From assembly GCA_000622025.1 (NCBI GenBank), contig JHWU01000011.1, forward strand, positions 62,001-126,000: 64,000 bases of DNA. The letters run 5' to 3'. The stretch comes from Lachnospiraceae bacterium AD3010. GTDB taxonomy: Bacteria; Bacillota; Clostridia; Lachnospirales; Lachnospiraceae. Positions 56,227 through 64,000 of this stretch are shown piece after piece. Made by a program: the position numbers and the translations under genes. The number at the start of each line of letters is the position of its first letter. The first letter of the stretch is position 1. The notes below the pieces were generated by a model that was given only the letters and a program-made list of their open reading frames with translations, did no database searches and had not been told where the DNA came from.

Positions 56227-56254
56227 CAAGAGTCCTGCATACACAGGACTCTTG
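56227..56254 (-). terminator. Hairpin in the leader of the PBECR4-type gene
   Basis: CAAGAGTCCTG (56227-56237) and CAGGACTCTTG (56244-56254) are a perfect 11-bp stem with a 6-base loop, followed on the minus strand by TTTTTA and then directly by the ribosome site. It could act as an attenuator or end an upstream transcript. Confidence 0.75.
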
Positions 56255-56470
56255 GATAATTTTCTTTTCAGGTTCCCCCTAGCCGGCCTGTGGTGACTTA
56301 TCAAACCCACTCATGGCTCCATCATATAAAGAAAGCCGGCCCTCTATATGACTTCACAGCTCCAGCAGACCTCAGGTGCCTGCTTATCTATTTATAATAT
56401 AAACAAATTTGAAGGTTGTGTCAACGAAAACGTAGGGGGCATGATGATTCAATCCTTCATAAGGTATCAA

Positions 56471-56551
56471 AACTTATAAGTTATGACACCGCCTGACCAA
56501 TAGCGCATTTATGCGGGTTTGAGCGGTGTCATTACTTATGGTCATAAGTAA
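56471..56551. promoter_or_regulatory. Resolvase-type inverted repeats
   Basis: AACTTATAAGTT (56471-56482) is a perfect palindrome. TTACTTATG-GT-CATAAGTAA (56532-56551) is a perfect 9-bp inverted repeat around GT, like the crossover subsite of a serine recombinase. TGACACCGC (56484-56492) and GCGGTGTCA (56523-56531) pair across the space between. They lie just before the recombinase gene. Confidence 0.6.
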
Positions 56552-56560
56552 CACGTTAAC

Positions 56561-56585
56561 AGAGGCTTATATGCCTCTTATTTTT
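56561..56585 (+). terminator. Hairpin upstream of the recombinase gene
   Basis: AGAGGC and GCCTCT around TTATAT, followed by TATTTTT. It lies in the leader about 30 bases before the start codon and may reduce read-through. Confidence 0.6.
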
Positions 56586-56612
56586 ATGCCTTAAGGCAGG
56601 AAAGGAGATTAT

Positions 56613-57185
56613 ATGATCTACGGTTATGCAAGAGTATCAACAAAAGGACAGGCTAAGGACGGTAACAGCCTTGAAGCACAGGAAAAGGCTCTGAGGGATG
56701 CGGGAGCCATGGAGATATACACGGACGCATTCACTGGTACCAAAACCCACAGACCGGAGCTTGATAAGCTGCTCTCTGTTATGGTGGCTGGAGATACATT
56801 GGTAACAACGAAGCTTGACCGGATAGCAAGGAGCGTATCACAGGGAAGCGATCTGATCCAGTCGCTATTGAATAAAGGTATATCCGTAAGGATCCTCAAT
56901 ATGGGACTTATGGACAACACCCCTACCGGAAGGCTCATAAGGAACGTTATGCTTGCCTTTACGGAGTTCGAGAGGGATATGATAGTGGAGCGTACCAGCG
57001 AAGGGAAAGCTATAGCAAAGCTGGATCCGGACTTCAGGGAGGGAAGACCCAAAAAGTATAGTGCAGCTATGGTTAGCCATGCTATGGGGTTGCTTAAGGA
57101 TCATTCATATAAGCAGGTGGTAGAGATGACTGGAATCAGTAAGAGCGCTTTAATACGCGCCAAGAGAACCGAGGGGAAAGATTGA
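56613..57185 (+). CDS. Serine recombinase (resolvase/invertase)
   Basis: A 190-residue resolvase. The catalytic Ser is in [12 protein letters not shown] (residue 10 region), with [14 protein letters not shown] (R-x-x-R) and [18 protein letters not shown] typical of the family. The C-terminal helix-turn-helix is [20 protein letters not shown]. It fits a small resolvase/invertase that would act on the inverted repeats upstream. A GGAAAGGAG site precedes the ATG. Confidence 0.94.
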   Translation: MIYGYARVSTKGQAKDGNSLEAQEKALRDAGAMEIYTDAFTGTKTHRPELDKLLSVMVAGDTLVTTKLDRIARSVSQGSDLIQSLLNKGISVRILNMGLMDNTPTGRLIRNVMLAFTEFERDMIVERTSEGKAIAKLDPDFREGRPKKYSAAMVSHAMGLLKDHSYKQVVEMTGISKSALIRAKRTEGKD

Positions 57186-57230
57186 AAAGTTAATAGCCGC
57201 TGTCAGGAGTTTTTGCTATCTGGCGGCGGC

Positions 57231-57659
57231 TTATCTGTTCTTATGAGCTTTCATCTTCGTTATGGCTACTACTTCTTTTCGATCCTCTTCCGATATTTTC
57301 TCAAAATAGTAAAACAATTCTCTTTCAAGATTGCTGAAATTACGGAATCTCTTCATATTTGCAGGGTTATTGAAGTATTCAAGGAATTCCCGTACATCCT
57401 CTGTGGATTGACTTGGACCCGGAGCATCGTAGTAAACATCCCTGTCAACCTCCACCGTAAGCTGACTTAGATCATCCATAGATATCCCAAGGATACCGGA
57501 GAGCTTGAATAAAGTATCATAACCGGGCTTACGGATTCCCGCCTCGTAATTGGCGTATGTCTGACGGACTACTCCGAGAGCTGATGCCACATAGTCCTGT
57601 GTATAGCCTTTAGCTTTACGAAGCTCCTTTAGTTTTTGACCCAACAAGTCGTTCTTCAT
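57231..57659 (-). CDS. XRE-family transcriptional regulator
   Basis: A 142-residue regulator with an N-terminal helix-turn-helix: LKELRKAKGYTQDYVASALG, then VVRQTYANYEAGIRKPGY. The C-terminal part is helical and acidic (NLERELFYYFEKISEEDRKE). The ATG at 57659 follows GGGAGG. It is divergent from the AAA+ cluster across a region with repeated half-sites, so it is the likely repressor of that cluster and of itself. Confidence 0.9.
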   Translation of the reverse strand: MKNDLLGQKLKELRKAKGYTQDYVASALGVVRQTYANYEAGIRKPGYDTLFKLSGILGISMDDLSQLTVEVDRDVYYDAPGPSQSTEDVREFLEYFNNPANMKRFRNFSNLERELFYYFEKISEEDRKEVVAITKMKAHKNR

Positions 57660-57705
57660 AGCTCTACCTCCCATTTAGAATATCCGGATCAGAGACCTTT
57701 GATAC

Positions 57706-57778
57706 AACATATCGTGGCGCATTGACGCGCGATATGTTATATTAGATGTGGCATTTTATATCTTTTTGTCACGATATG
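57706..57778. promoter_or_regulatory. Three CACGATATG-type half-sites, operator candidate
   Basis: CATATCGTG (57708-57716), CGCGATATG (57728-57736) and CACGATATG (57770-57778) lie between the XRE gene and the AAA+ cluster. The first pair forms AACATATCG and CGATATGTT arms. They probably bind the XRE regulator. Confidence 0.6.
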
Positions 57779-57806
57779 AAGCGTATAAGACACAGGAGGT
57801 TTCATC

Positions 57807-58115
57807 ATGCTATATGGGCATAGACCGCTATTGCTTAGGGAAATCGATAAAATACTAAAAATCATGAACCCACATAAGGTTATTAGCGCTCCAAGACCTT
57901 CACAGAGAGAAAAGGCGCTGTATGACCTTGGGGCAGCGCAAACTATGAAAAGTAAAGCTCTGGATGACTTTATTTTCTCGTATAAAGGCTTGCTTGAAGA
58001 AACCGGGCCATCATACGAGATGAAGAAAATAGGTCTTCAACAGGCTGCCAGATCCTATATGCATCATTCTATGCATGAATCTAATCTCATAAATCAGATC
58101 AACGGCTGGCATTAG
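57807..58115 (+). CDS. Small helical protein, first gene of the AAA+ cluster
   Basis: A 102-residue, mostly helical protein (REIDKILKIMNPHKVISAPR, then KALYDLGAAQTMKSKALDDF). It has no catalytic motif. AGGAGG precedes the ATG. It lies 14 bases before the ATPase gene. It may be an adaptor of the ATPase, which is inferred from position only. Confidence 0.75.
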   Translation: MLYGHRPLLLREIDKILKIMNPHKVISAPRPSQREKALYDLGAAQTMKSKALDDFIFSYKGLLEETGPSYEMKKIGLQQAARSYMHHSMHESNLINQINGWH

Positions 58116-58129
58116 GGGGAGAACTATAA

Positions 58130-59353
58130 ATGGGGTTATTAGAAAAGAACAACAGGCAAAAGCCCGGCGTAAAGGTTATTAATGATGCTGTTCAGATTGT
58201 AACATATAAAAATATCTCAAAAACTTATGAAATAGGCGATCAGAAACTCCGGTTTCAAATAAAAGAAGCAAGATACGGACAGGTAAACGGCAAAGAGGTC
58301 ATGCTCGATGAAGAAATGGTTTCTCAGATGCTTGACCGGATGTGTCAGGCAGTAAAGATGACCCACACCCGATATAATCCTGTTCCTGTGGAAATAACTA
58401 TTTCGCATAGTGAACAATCTGCTGATATTTCACTGCCGGATAATGGGAAAGACAGCATTTCTCCTAATAAACAGCCTTTTGAGGCATATAGTCCGCAGGT
58501 ATCACTGGATCAGGTAGTGCTTAATGATGACGTCCGTGAACAGATCAAGATAGCCATAGCCGCTGTGAAGAATCGCCGAAAGATGATCGAAGAGTGGAAA
58601 ATGCCGCAGAGTTATTTCGGGAGCCGTGCCGTTATCCTAAATTTCTATGGGAAAGCGGGTACCGGTAAGAGCATGGCTGCGGAAGCGATCGCATCAGCTC
58701 TTAGAAAAAAGGTATATAAGATCAATTACTCCGAGCTGGAGTCGAAATATGTAGGGGAGACCCCTAAGAATATCAGAAATGCTTTTGAATGCGCTACAAG
58801 AGATAATGCTGTACTTATATTTGATGAAGCAGACTCTTTTCTAGGGAAGCGTCTTACCTCAGTAACCCAGTCGGCAGACTATGGTGTAAATATCACAAGA
58901 AGCGTCCTGCTTATGGAACTTGAAAAGTTCAATGGCGTTGTGGTGTTCACTACAAATTTGATTAAGAATTATGATGAAGCCTTTAAGAGGCGTATTCTGC
59001 TTAGTGTATATTTTGATATGCCGGACGAAGGGGCGCGGAAAAAGATATGGAGCCTTCACGTTAATCCTGAAATACCTATAGCTCCTGATGTAACCATGGA
59101 CGGGCTTGCAAAACGGTATACTGACGTTTCAGGCGCTGATATCAGGGATACGGTCTTCTATGCTGCACTTCACGCATTAGAGCAGCACAAAGACACCATT
59201 GATTATGACAGTTTTGATTATGCAAATAAAGCTATAAAGGAGCGGTACAGGGATCACGAAGCAGAGGATAGTATTGAGATCATTTCTGATGAAATGGTTC
59301 CTGTAGATAAAATAAAAGAAGTGGAGGATAAAAAGGATGTCGCCAATATCTGA
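58130..59353 (+). CDS. AAA+ ATPase, Cdc48/FtsH-like
   Basis: A 407-residue protein. Residues 1-125 form an unfamiliar N-domain. The AAA module has Walker A GKAGTGKS at residues 174-181, a pore-loop-like SKYVGET, Walker B VLIFDEADSFLG near 230 and Arg-finger candidates in FKRRILLSVYFDMP. The C-terminal helical lid follows (DVSGADIRDTVFYAALHALE), then an acidic tail. It is a single-module remodelling ATPase. It overlaps the next gene by 17 bases. Confidence 0.92.
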   Translation: MGLLEKNNRQKPGVKVINDAVQIVTYKNISKTYEIGDQKLRFQIKEARYGQVNGKEVMLDEEMVSQMLDRMCQAVKMTHTRYNPVPVEITISHSEQSADISLPDNGKDSISPNKQPFEAYSPQVSLDQVVLNDDVREQIKIAIAAVKNRRKMIEEWKMPQSYFGSRAVILNFYGKAGTGKSMAAEAIASALRKKVYKINYSELESKYVGETPKNIRNAFECATRDNAVLIFDEADSFLGKRLTSVTQSADYGVNITRSVLLMELEKFNGVVVFTTNLIKNYDEAFKRRILLSVYFDMPDEGARKKIWSLHVNPEIPIAPDVTMDGLAKRYTDVSGADIRDTVFYAALHALEQHKDTIDYDSFDYANKAIKERYRDHEAEDSIEIISDEMVPVDKIKEVEDKKDVANI

Positions 59354-59996
59354 TGCTGTCATTAAATACCGTAATTTACAAATGGGAGCAGTCTCTGTCT
59401 TTTCTGATACCACATCGTCTGTATTGGAGGAAACCGCCTTCCTTGATGCAGGTTATATTGAATCAACGACAAAACGCATTCAACGTAGCCTTAAATCAAA
59501 GAAATCAGAATTATCCACGAACATAGAAATGGACAAGCAGGATTCATATTATATTGAAAAAAGAAAAGAGCTACAAGATGATACCTTAAGGCTGACGTAT
59601 CGCCTTATGTTTATAGGTTCCAATGACGTAAGGGTATTACAGGATTGTGAAAAGATCGCCGAAGAACAAGGCTTTGACTTTGCTCAATGCATAAAGGGTA
59701 TGCGGGCATATTATGAGGGATACAAGGATCGCGCTTTTGAATTGATAGAGCCTTATTATATCGAGAACGGTGCTGTAGAAAACCATTTCCTCATAAATAA
59801 AGTGTTTGGAATGTTATTGATGGAAAAAGGAAAATTTGATAAGAGTATTCCCTTTCTTTCTTATGCTCTGCAATACAATCCGGATGACATGGAATGTCTT
59901 AATGCGGTTAAGAAATGTCTTGAAAACACAAGGGATGTTGAGCATGTGAAGTTTATTGATCAGGCTATAGAAATGCTTGAATGGAGATGGGACTAA
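59337..59996 (+). CDS. TPR-like protein of the AAA+ cluster
   Basis: A 219-residue helical protein. The C-terminal half contains TPR-like pairs: KVFGMLLMEKGKFDKSIPFL and SYALQYNPDDMECLNAVKKC. The N-terminal 70 residues are Ser/Lys-rich. Probably a scaffold for the ATPase. GGAGGA lies inside the end of the ATPase gene, so translation is coupled. Confidence 0.75.
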   Translation: MSPISDAVIKYRNLQMGAVSVFSDTTSSVLEETAFLDAGYIESTTKRIQRSLKSKKSELSTNIEMDKQDSYYIEKRKELQDDTLRLTYRLMFIGSNDVRVLQDCEKIAEEQGFDFAQCIKGMRAYYEGYKDRAFELIEPYYIENGAVENHFLINKVFGMLLMEKGKFDKSIPFLSYALQYNPDDMECLNAVKKCLENTRDVEHVKFIDQAIEMLEWRWD

Positions 59997-59998
59997 AT

Positions 59999-60790
59999 AT
60001 GGATAGAACGGATTATATAAATGAATTACAGGACGATCTCTTTAGTGAATACGAAAAAGGGGTTTTATTTCAGAAGGATATTGAGATCGTATATGATGAA
60101 ATAGACTATAAGTTACGTCAGGCCGATCTTCTTGGAAAAACAGTGGAAGCAACGGAAAAACAGTTCCCGGAGCTATTCATTATTATACAAAGAATATCGG
60201 GTATACTTGGGATCAATCCTCCGCCGGTATTTGTGTACGACAGCTATTATTACGGCGCAGCTAGTACAGGAATAAGCAAATGCTGGATTGAAATATCTGC
60301 CCGTACATTGCAGGATCTTCCAAAGGAAGACATAGAATTTATCCTTGGAAGAGAATTATATATGATAGCAGATGGCATTGTAAAAGAGAAGACCATGATG
60401 GAAGAACGCTTTAATGCCATTGCCACAATAGCTCCGAAAGAGATAGAACAGGTATCAAGACTAAAATTTTATCACTGGTACAGGACAGCAAACTTTGGAG
60501 CAGACAATTTTGGATATCTTATGTGTGGCAGCTTAAAATATGCTGCTCACTCCATCCTTACTATTGTATTAAACAGCAGAATGCTTGCTGAGCGTGTAAA
60601 TATGGAGGAATACTTAAGTCAGGCCTCTAAAATAAACCTTCTTGACGATACCATATACAATTATACAAAAGCTGATGAAGCAGTCCCTTATGGACCGCAC
60701 AGAATAAAGAATTTAATGGAATACTCTATGTCCGAACGGGGAATGACGGCTTTAAGAAAACTGTCTGTAAAAATAACGGGAGACAACTAA
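59999..60790 (+). CDS. M48-peptidase-like protein without HExxH
   Basis: A 263-residue protein. PPPVFVYDSYYYGAASTGIS and CWIEISARTLQDLP, then EDIEFILGRELYMIADG, match the M48 region before and at the active-site helix. The motif H-E-x-x-H here reads R-E-L-Y-M, so zinc binding is lost. It is probably a non-catalytic homologue that still binds peptide or membrane partners. The ATG at 59999 follows the previous stop by 2 bases; an overlapping start at 59981 is possible. Confidence 0.8.
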   Translation: MDRTDYINELQDDLFSEYEKGVLFQKDIEIVYDEIDYKLRQADLLGKTVEATEKQFPELFIIIQRISGILGINPPPVFVYDSYYYGAASTGISKCWIEISARTLQDLPKEDIEFILGRELYMIADGIVKEKTMMEERFNAIATIAPKEIEQVSRLKFYHWYRTANFGADNFGYLMCGSLKYAAHSILTIVLNSRMLAERVNMEEYLSQASKINLLDDTIYNYTKADEAVPYGPHRIKNLMEYSMSERGMTALRKLSVKITGDN

Positions 60791-60793
60791 TCA

Positions 60794-62011
60794 ATGGGTC
60801 AAGCAGACATACCAGCTGTCACGGTAGAATATAAAGAAAAAGAGTGGAAAGAGCTTGTGAGTCTAACAAAACAGGGTGATAGTCAAGCTCAGTATGAAAT
60901 AGGAAGAAGATTCCTATATGGTGAAAATGCAAAACAGGACTATAAATATGCGCTTCAGATGATTTCCTCTGCTGCCAACCAAGGTTTTTCACAAGCGCAG
61001 TATACTCTTGGCCTAATGTATGAACAGGGACTGGGTGTTAATAGAGATGAAAAAATAGCAATTACATGGTATGAAAAAGCGCAACTACAAGGTCATTCAC
61101 TTGCTGTTAAAAAAATTGAAGAGTTATCTTTAATCGATAGTGATTTATCACACACGAAAAATGATCACTCCCAATCGGACAATACTGGATTTGAAATGGA
61201 TAATTTTGAATTCGTAAATGAAGACGATGAAGAATTATCCGATAGTATTACAATTAGTGATAATGAAGAAGGGATTATTAAAAAAACAGAGTATTATAAG
61301 GCGAGAGCAGTCATTGAAATTCTAAATAACAATCCTGAAGGAGCAAAAGAAGAAATCAACACTGCGTTATCTTTTTGTGATGACGAAAACAGTATTCTTG
61401 ACATTAAGCGTTTTATGCTTAGTCTTTTGACCGAGCGTGATTGCGAAAAACTAAGCAAAAGTGACACACTAGCATATGAAAAAATAATAGATACTGATGG
61501 AGAATACAAAGGGGGAATTCGGATAAATCCTATAGTTCTTGGAGTGGGGGTATTCTTATTTGCTGGCGGTTTAGTTTCCGGAATGGTTCCTTTGTTAGTA
61601 TACATAGTAGTTTTATTCTTTATTCAGAAAAAGTATCATCTTTTTTTGGCAGGAAGAGTTATTACCAAATATTCTTATTTTATTGAAAAATCATCCCCAT
61701 ATGATGTGATCGGAGATGATGCAAGAGCTCTTTGGAAACAGAGGATTGAGACTAACAGTGAAGAAGAAATTAAAATGGCGCTTTTAGAGTATTATAAAGA
61801 CTTATCAAAACAAAGAATTAACAGGCAAGATAATACTAGGATTGCTACAGATATCCTTTTTGCCGGCACAATGGCGGTATTAGGTGGGATGTCGGGCAGT
61901 GCCGCTACTAGATCTATGATGTATCAGACTAGCGGTAAGGCTTTGGGAGCGTTGGTAAAGGATGTTAAAGACATATTAACCAGAAAAGAAGATGATTCGC
62001 CTTTTTCATAA
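60794..62011 (+). CDS. Sel1-repeat membrane protein
   Basis: A 405-residue protein. Two or three Sel1-like repeats lie in residues 15-110 (YEIGRRFLYGENAKQDYKYA, then LGLMYEQGLGVNRDEKIAIT). An acidic region follows, a helical segment near 165-220, two close membrane helices near 240-275 and a C-terminal helical part with a Gly-rich motif (AVLGGMSGSAATRSM). It lies 3 bases after the M48-like gene. Probably a membrane scaffold. Confidence 0.78.
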   Translation: MGQADIPAVTVEYKEKEWKELVSLTKQGDSQAQYEIGRRFLYGENAKQDYKYALQMISSAANQGFSQAQYTLGLMYEQGLGVNRDEKIAITWYEKAQLQGHSLAVKKIEELSLIDSDLSHTKNDHSQSDNTGFEMDNFEFVNEDDEELSDSITISDNEEGIIKKTEYYKARAVIEILNNNPEGAKEEINTALSFCDDENSILDIKRFMLSLLTERDCEKLSKSDTLAYEKIIDTDGEYKGGIRINPIVLGVGVFLFAGGLVSGMVPLLVYIVVLFFIQKKYHLFLAGRVITKYSYFIEKSSPYDVIGDDARALWKQRIETNSEEEIKMALLEYYKDLSKQRINRQDNTRIATDILFAGTMAVLGGMSGSAATRSMMYQTSGKALGALVKDVKDILTRKEDDSPFS

Positions 62012-62037
62012 ATCAAATATAGAAAGGAGTTTGTAAT

Positions 62038-62412
62038 ATGTTTGTGATTCTTATAGGAGTTGCCTTAGTTGGAGCAGCGGCTGGAGTGATTGCCGCATTA
62101 TTATTAAAGAAATACTGGCCTTCTTTTCAGGAGTGGTTAAATACTCATGCATTGGATGTGGTTGAACAAAAACTCGGTTATAATGCAAAGAAAACAATAG
62201 AGAGAGCCGAATCATATGTAACTAAGCTATATGACAAGCTAGAACATAAAACTACAATATACGTGGGAAGACAAAGCGTGCTAGACACACATTTTCACAA
62301 AGTAACATTTAAGAGTAGTGCTCCCTTGTACAGTCAGGATACCGATGTTCAAAATGCTTTTTTGGAGCAGCCGACGGATGCAAAAGCATTTGAATACAAG
62401 CTATACAATTAG
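62038..62412 (+). CDS. Small membrane-anchored protein
   Basis: A 124-residue protein with one N-terminal membrane helix (residues 2-24, VILIGVALVGAAAGVIAALL) followed by an amphipathic helix and a short C-terminal domain. AAAGGAG precedes the ATG. It sits between the two Sel1-repeat genes. No known family. Confidence 0.75.
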   Translation: MFVILIGVALVGAAAGVIAALLLKKYWPSFQEWLNTHALDVVEQKLGYNAKKTIERAESYVTKLYDKLEHKTTIYVGRQSVLDTHFHKVTFKSSAPLYSQDTDVQNAFLEQPTDAKAFEYKLYN

Positions 62413-62427
62413 TGAGGATAATTGTTA

Positions 62428-64000
62428 GTGTCTGATTTTTCAATGGAAGATATCGAAATTGAGTCTGATGAAGAATGGGTCATTACTGATCCCGACTTAT
62501 ATAAGCGCCGGTCTGACGCTGCGTTAAGGCGAGGAGACCGTGAATCAGCCATCAATGAGATAAATGAGGCTCTTAAATACAGTCACAATGCCCGTAGGTA
62601 TCTTATTAGCAGACTGTCTATTCAGCTAGACAAGGACTGCTCTCGATTGCCGGATTTCTATTTTGATGAATTTTCAAAAATATATGAGTCGGGAGAAAAG
62701 TATAAGGGGAAGTATAATAAAAGGGCAATGCGTTTCCCCATTTTCTGGCTATTGATTAAGAACTGCTGCAAGGAATCATTTCTGTTCATTATTAATTGCT
62801 TGCTGTATGCAATGGTATTCATTCTGGCTGCATTATTCCTCGGAAACAGATATCTTGGAATCTTGGATAATCCCTCTCCCCTTCTAATAGTTGGATTATT
62901 CCTGATAGGGATAATTCCTATTGCTATTGCCAAATTCTATATAGGTTTAAGAGGAACCTATATCTATTACAGGAATTTTACATCAGAAAAGAAATGGCGG
63001 TTAAACTTAAGACCGGCAATGGCAGTCATAGGCGTTATTATGCTTCTTGGTCTGTCATGGATGACATTTATTATAGATGGCGTTAAACCCATCACTACCC
63101 TCACAAAAGCGCTGAATACGACTTATAAGGAATTGTATGAGAACAATTCCTTTTATAATAATCCGGAGGATTCATATAATGCAGATATGACCACTCCAAA
63201 TGACACTGTTGATCAGGAAGCTTCAGAACCGGCAAAGCCTGTTGAGAAACCACCAGTCCATGAATTCCAAGAGACAGTTCCGGTTACTTCAGATACGAAA
63301 AAGGATAACCAGATACAAAACTCTGATCAGGAGATAGCAGATGATTCACAAACGCTGTATGACAGAGGATTATCAATGCTTAACACAGCAGAAGAATATG
63401 GAGATACTTCCGAATTTAAGAGAGCAAAGCAAACTCTCGAGACTGCGGCAGAGCTTGGCAACGCTAACGCAATGCTTTTGACCGGGGCACTATATAAATA
63501 TGGCTATGATTATGAAGGCGACTATAATAAGGCTCTTTATTGGTATATTCAGGCAGGAAATATGGGTATTCCTATGGGATATTACTACGCAGGGTCTTTG
63601 TATTGTGAAAATGAACAGTATGACGATGCACTACCATTGCTGTATGAGGCTGCGGACAGCAATATACCAGAGGCCATGCATGACATAGGTTACAGTTATC
63701 AGAATGGATACGGATTGCCACAGGATTACAAAGCTGCCATGACATGGTACCTTAAGGCGGCAGATCAGGGTTATGCTCCGTCAATGACAAACATCGGTGC
63801 ATTATATGATAAAGGACTGGGCGTTACTCAGGACTACGAAACGGCTTTTTCATGGTATATGAAAGCTGCCCAGCTTGAAGATCAAAAGGCAATGCGCAAT
63901 GTCTCTCAAATGTATAAAAATGGAGAAGGAGTTGAACAAAATGATGAAGAAGCAAAAAAATGGGTAGACAAAGCAGATGAAATAAGATGGGGAGAACGTG
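62428..64000 (+). CDS. Large Sel1-repeat membrane protein, partial (3' end outside window)
   Basis: The frame is open from a GTG at 62428 to the right edge, about 524 residues. A helical N-terminal part is followed by three membrane helices (about residues 118-140, 150-172 and 195-215). A Pro/Glu-rich linker leads to at least four Sel1-like repeats (AMHDIGYSYQNGYGLPQDYK, then MTNIGALYDKGLGVTQDYET). GAGG lies 10 bases before the GTG; a TTG at 62422 and ATG at 62443 are alternatives. The repeats would lie outside the membrane and bind partners. Confidence 0.8.
   Translation, partial: MSDFSMEDIEIESDEEWVITDPDLYKRRSDAALRRGDRESAINEINEALKYSHNARRYLISRLSIQLDKDCSRLPDFYFDEFSKIYESGEKYKGKYNKRAMRFPIFWLLIKNCCKESFLFIINCLLYAMVFILAALFLGNRYLGILDNPSPLLIVGLFLIGIIPIAIAKFYIGLRGTYIYYRNFTSEKKWRLNLRPAMAVIGVIMLLGLSWMTFIIDGVKPITTLTKALNTTYKELYENNSFYNNPEDSYNADMTTPNDTVDQEASEPAKPVEKPPVHEFQETVPVTSDTKKDNQIQNSDQEIADDSQTLYDRGLSMLNTAEEYGDTSEFKRAKQTLETAAELGNANAMLLTGALYKYGYDYEGDYNKALYWYIQAGNMGIPMGYYYAGSLYCENEQYDDALPLLYEAADSNIPEAMHDIGYSYQNGYGLPQDYKAAMTWYLKAADQGYAPSMTNIGALYDKGLGVTQDYETAFSWYMKAAQLEDQKAMRNVSQMYKNGEGVEQNDEEAKKWVDKADEIRWGER

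Overview
The window looks like a chromosomal segment of a flagellated, low-GC Gram-positive of the Lachnospiraceae type (Clostridia). The signs are an mbl-flgF-flgG-flgJ run next to recD2, comFC and a YvyF-like gene, a YesM/YesN-type two-component pair beside a sugar ABC transporter, strong AGGAGG-type ribosome binding sites, Dabb, YwaF-like and CPBP proteins, and double-glycine leader peptides. The species call is an inference from gene content.

Positions 1-23,000 are compact core chromosome. A minus-strand transcript (mbl, flgF, flgG, flgJ-like, recD2, comFC, yvyF, two membrane proteins) starts from a clear sigma-A promoter at 7,844-7,871. Next come uvrA, a polyprenol-phosphate-type glycosyltransferase and galE. 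The last block is a rhamnose-type sugar locus: ABC ATPase, two permeases, sugar-binding lipoprotein and an arabinose/fucose-isomerase-fold enzyme on the minus strand, and rhaM, an AraC-type response regulator and a YesM-type kinase on the plus strand.

Positions 23,000-57,200 are an accessory region full of gene remnants: flagellin, integrase, ArdC, GrpB, retropepsin-like, XRE and other fragments. Intact cargo lies between them: HicAB, an AbiEi-like regulator beside a truncated Rpn-like nuclease, an alpha/beta hydrolase, a very large protein with an embedded serine-hydrolase domain coupled to a GNAT, a degenerate-GGDEF membrane protein, a CPBP protease, a condensation-fold acyltransferase, a tyrosine integrase and a PBECR4-type protein. 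Direct copies of the 3' end of a tRNA-Gly(GCC) gene recur, all in one orientation, near 24.0, 27.9, 33.2, 43.6, 55.3 and 55.4 kb. This is what repeated integration at one tRNA gene would leave. Four of these copies carry an inserted sequence of exactly 56 bp that folds into a nested hairpin with compensatory base changes. A fifth copy of the same 56 bp interrupts a protein gene at 48.0 kb. I regard this as the most striking object in the window.

Positions 57,200-64,000 hold an uncharacterised plus-strand gene cluster next to a serine recombinase and a divergent XRE regulator: a small helical protein, a Cdc48/FtsH-like AAA+ ATPase, a TPR-like protein, an M48-peptidase-like protein whose HExxH motif is lost, a Sel1-repeat membrane protein, a small membrane-anchored protein and a large Sel1-repeat membrane protein that runs off the right end. 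The tight spacing suggests one multi-protein machine, probably at the membrane. Its function is unknown to me.
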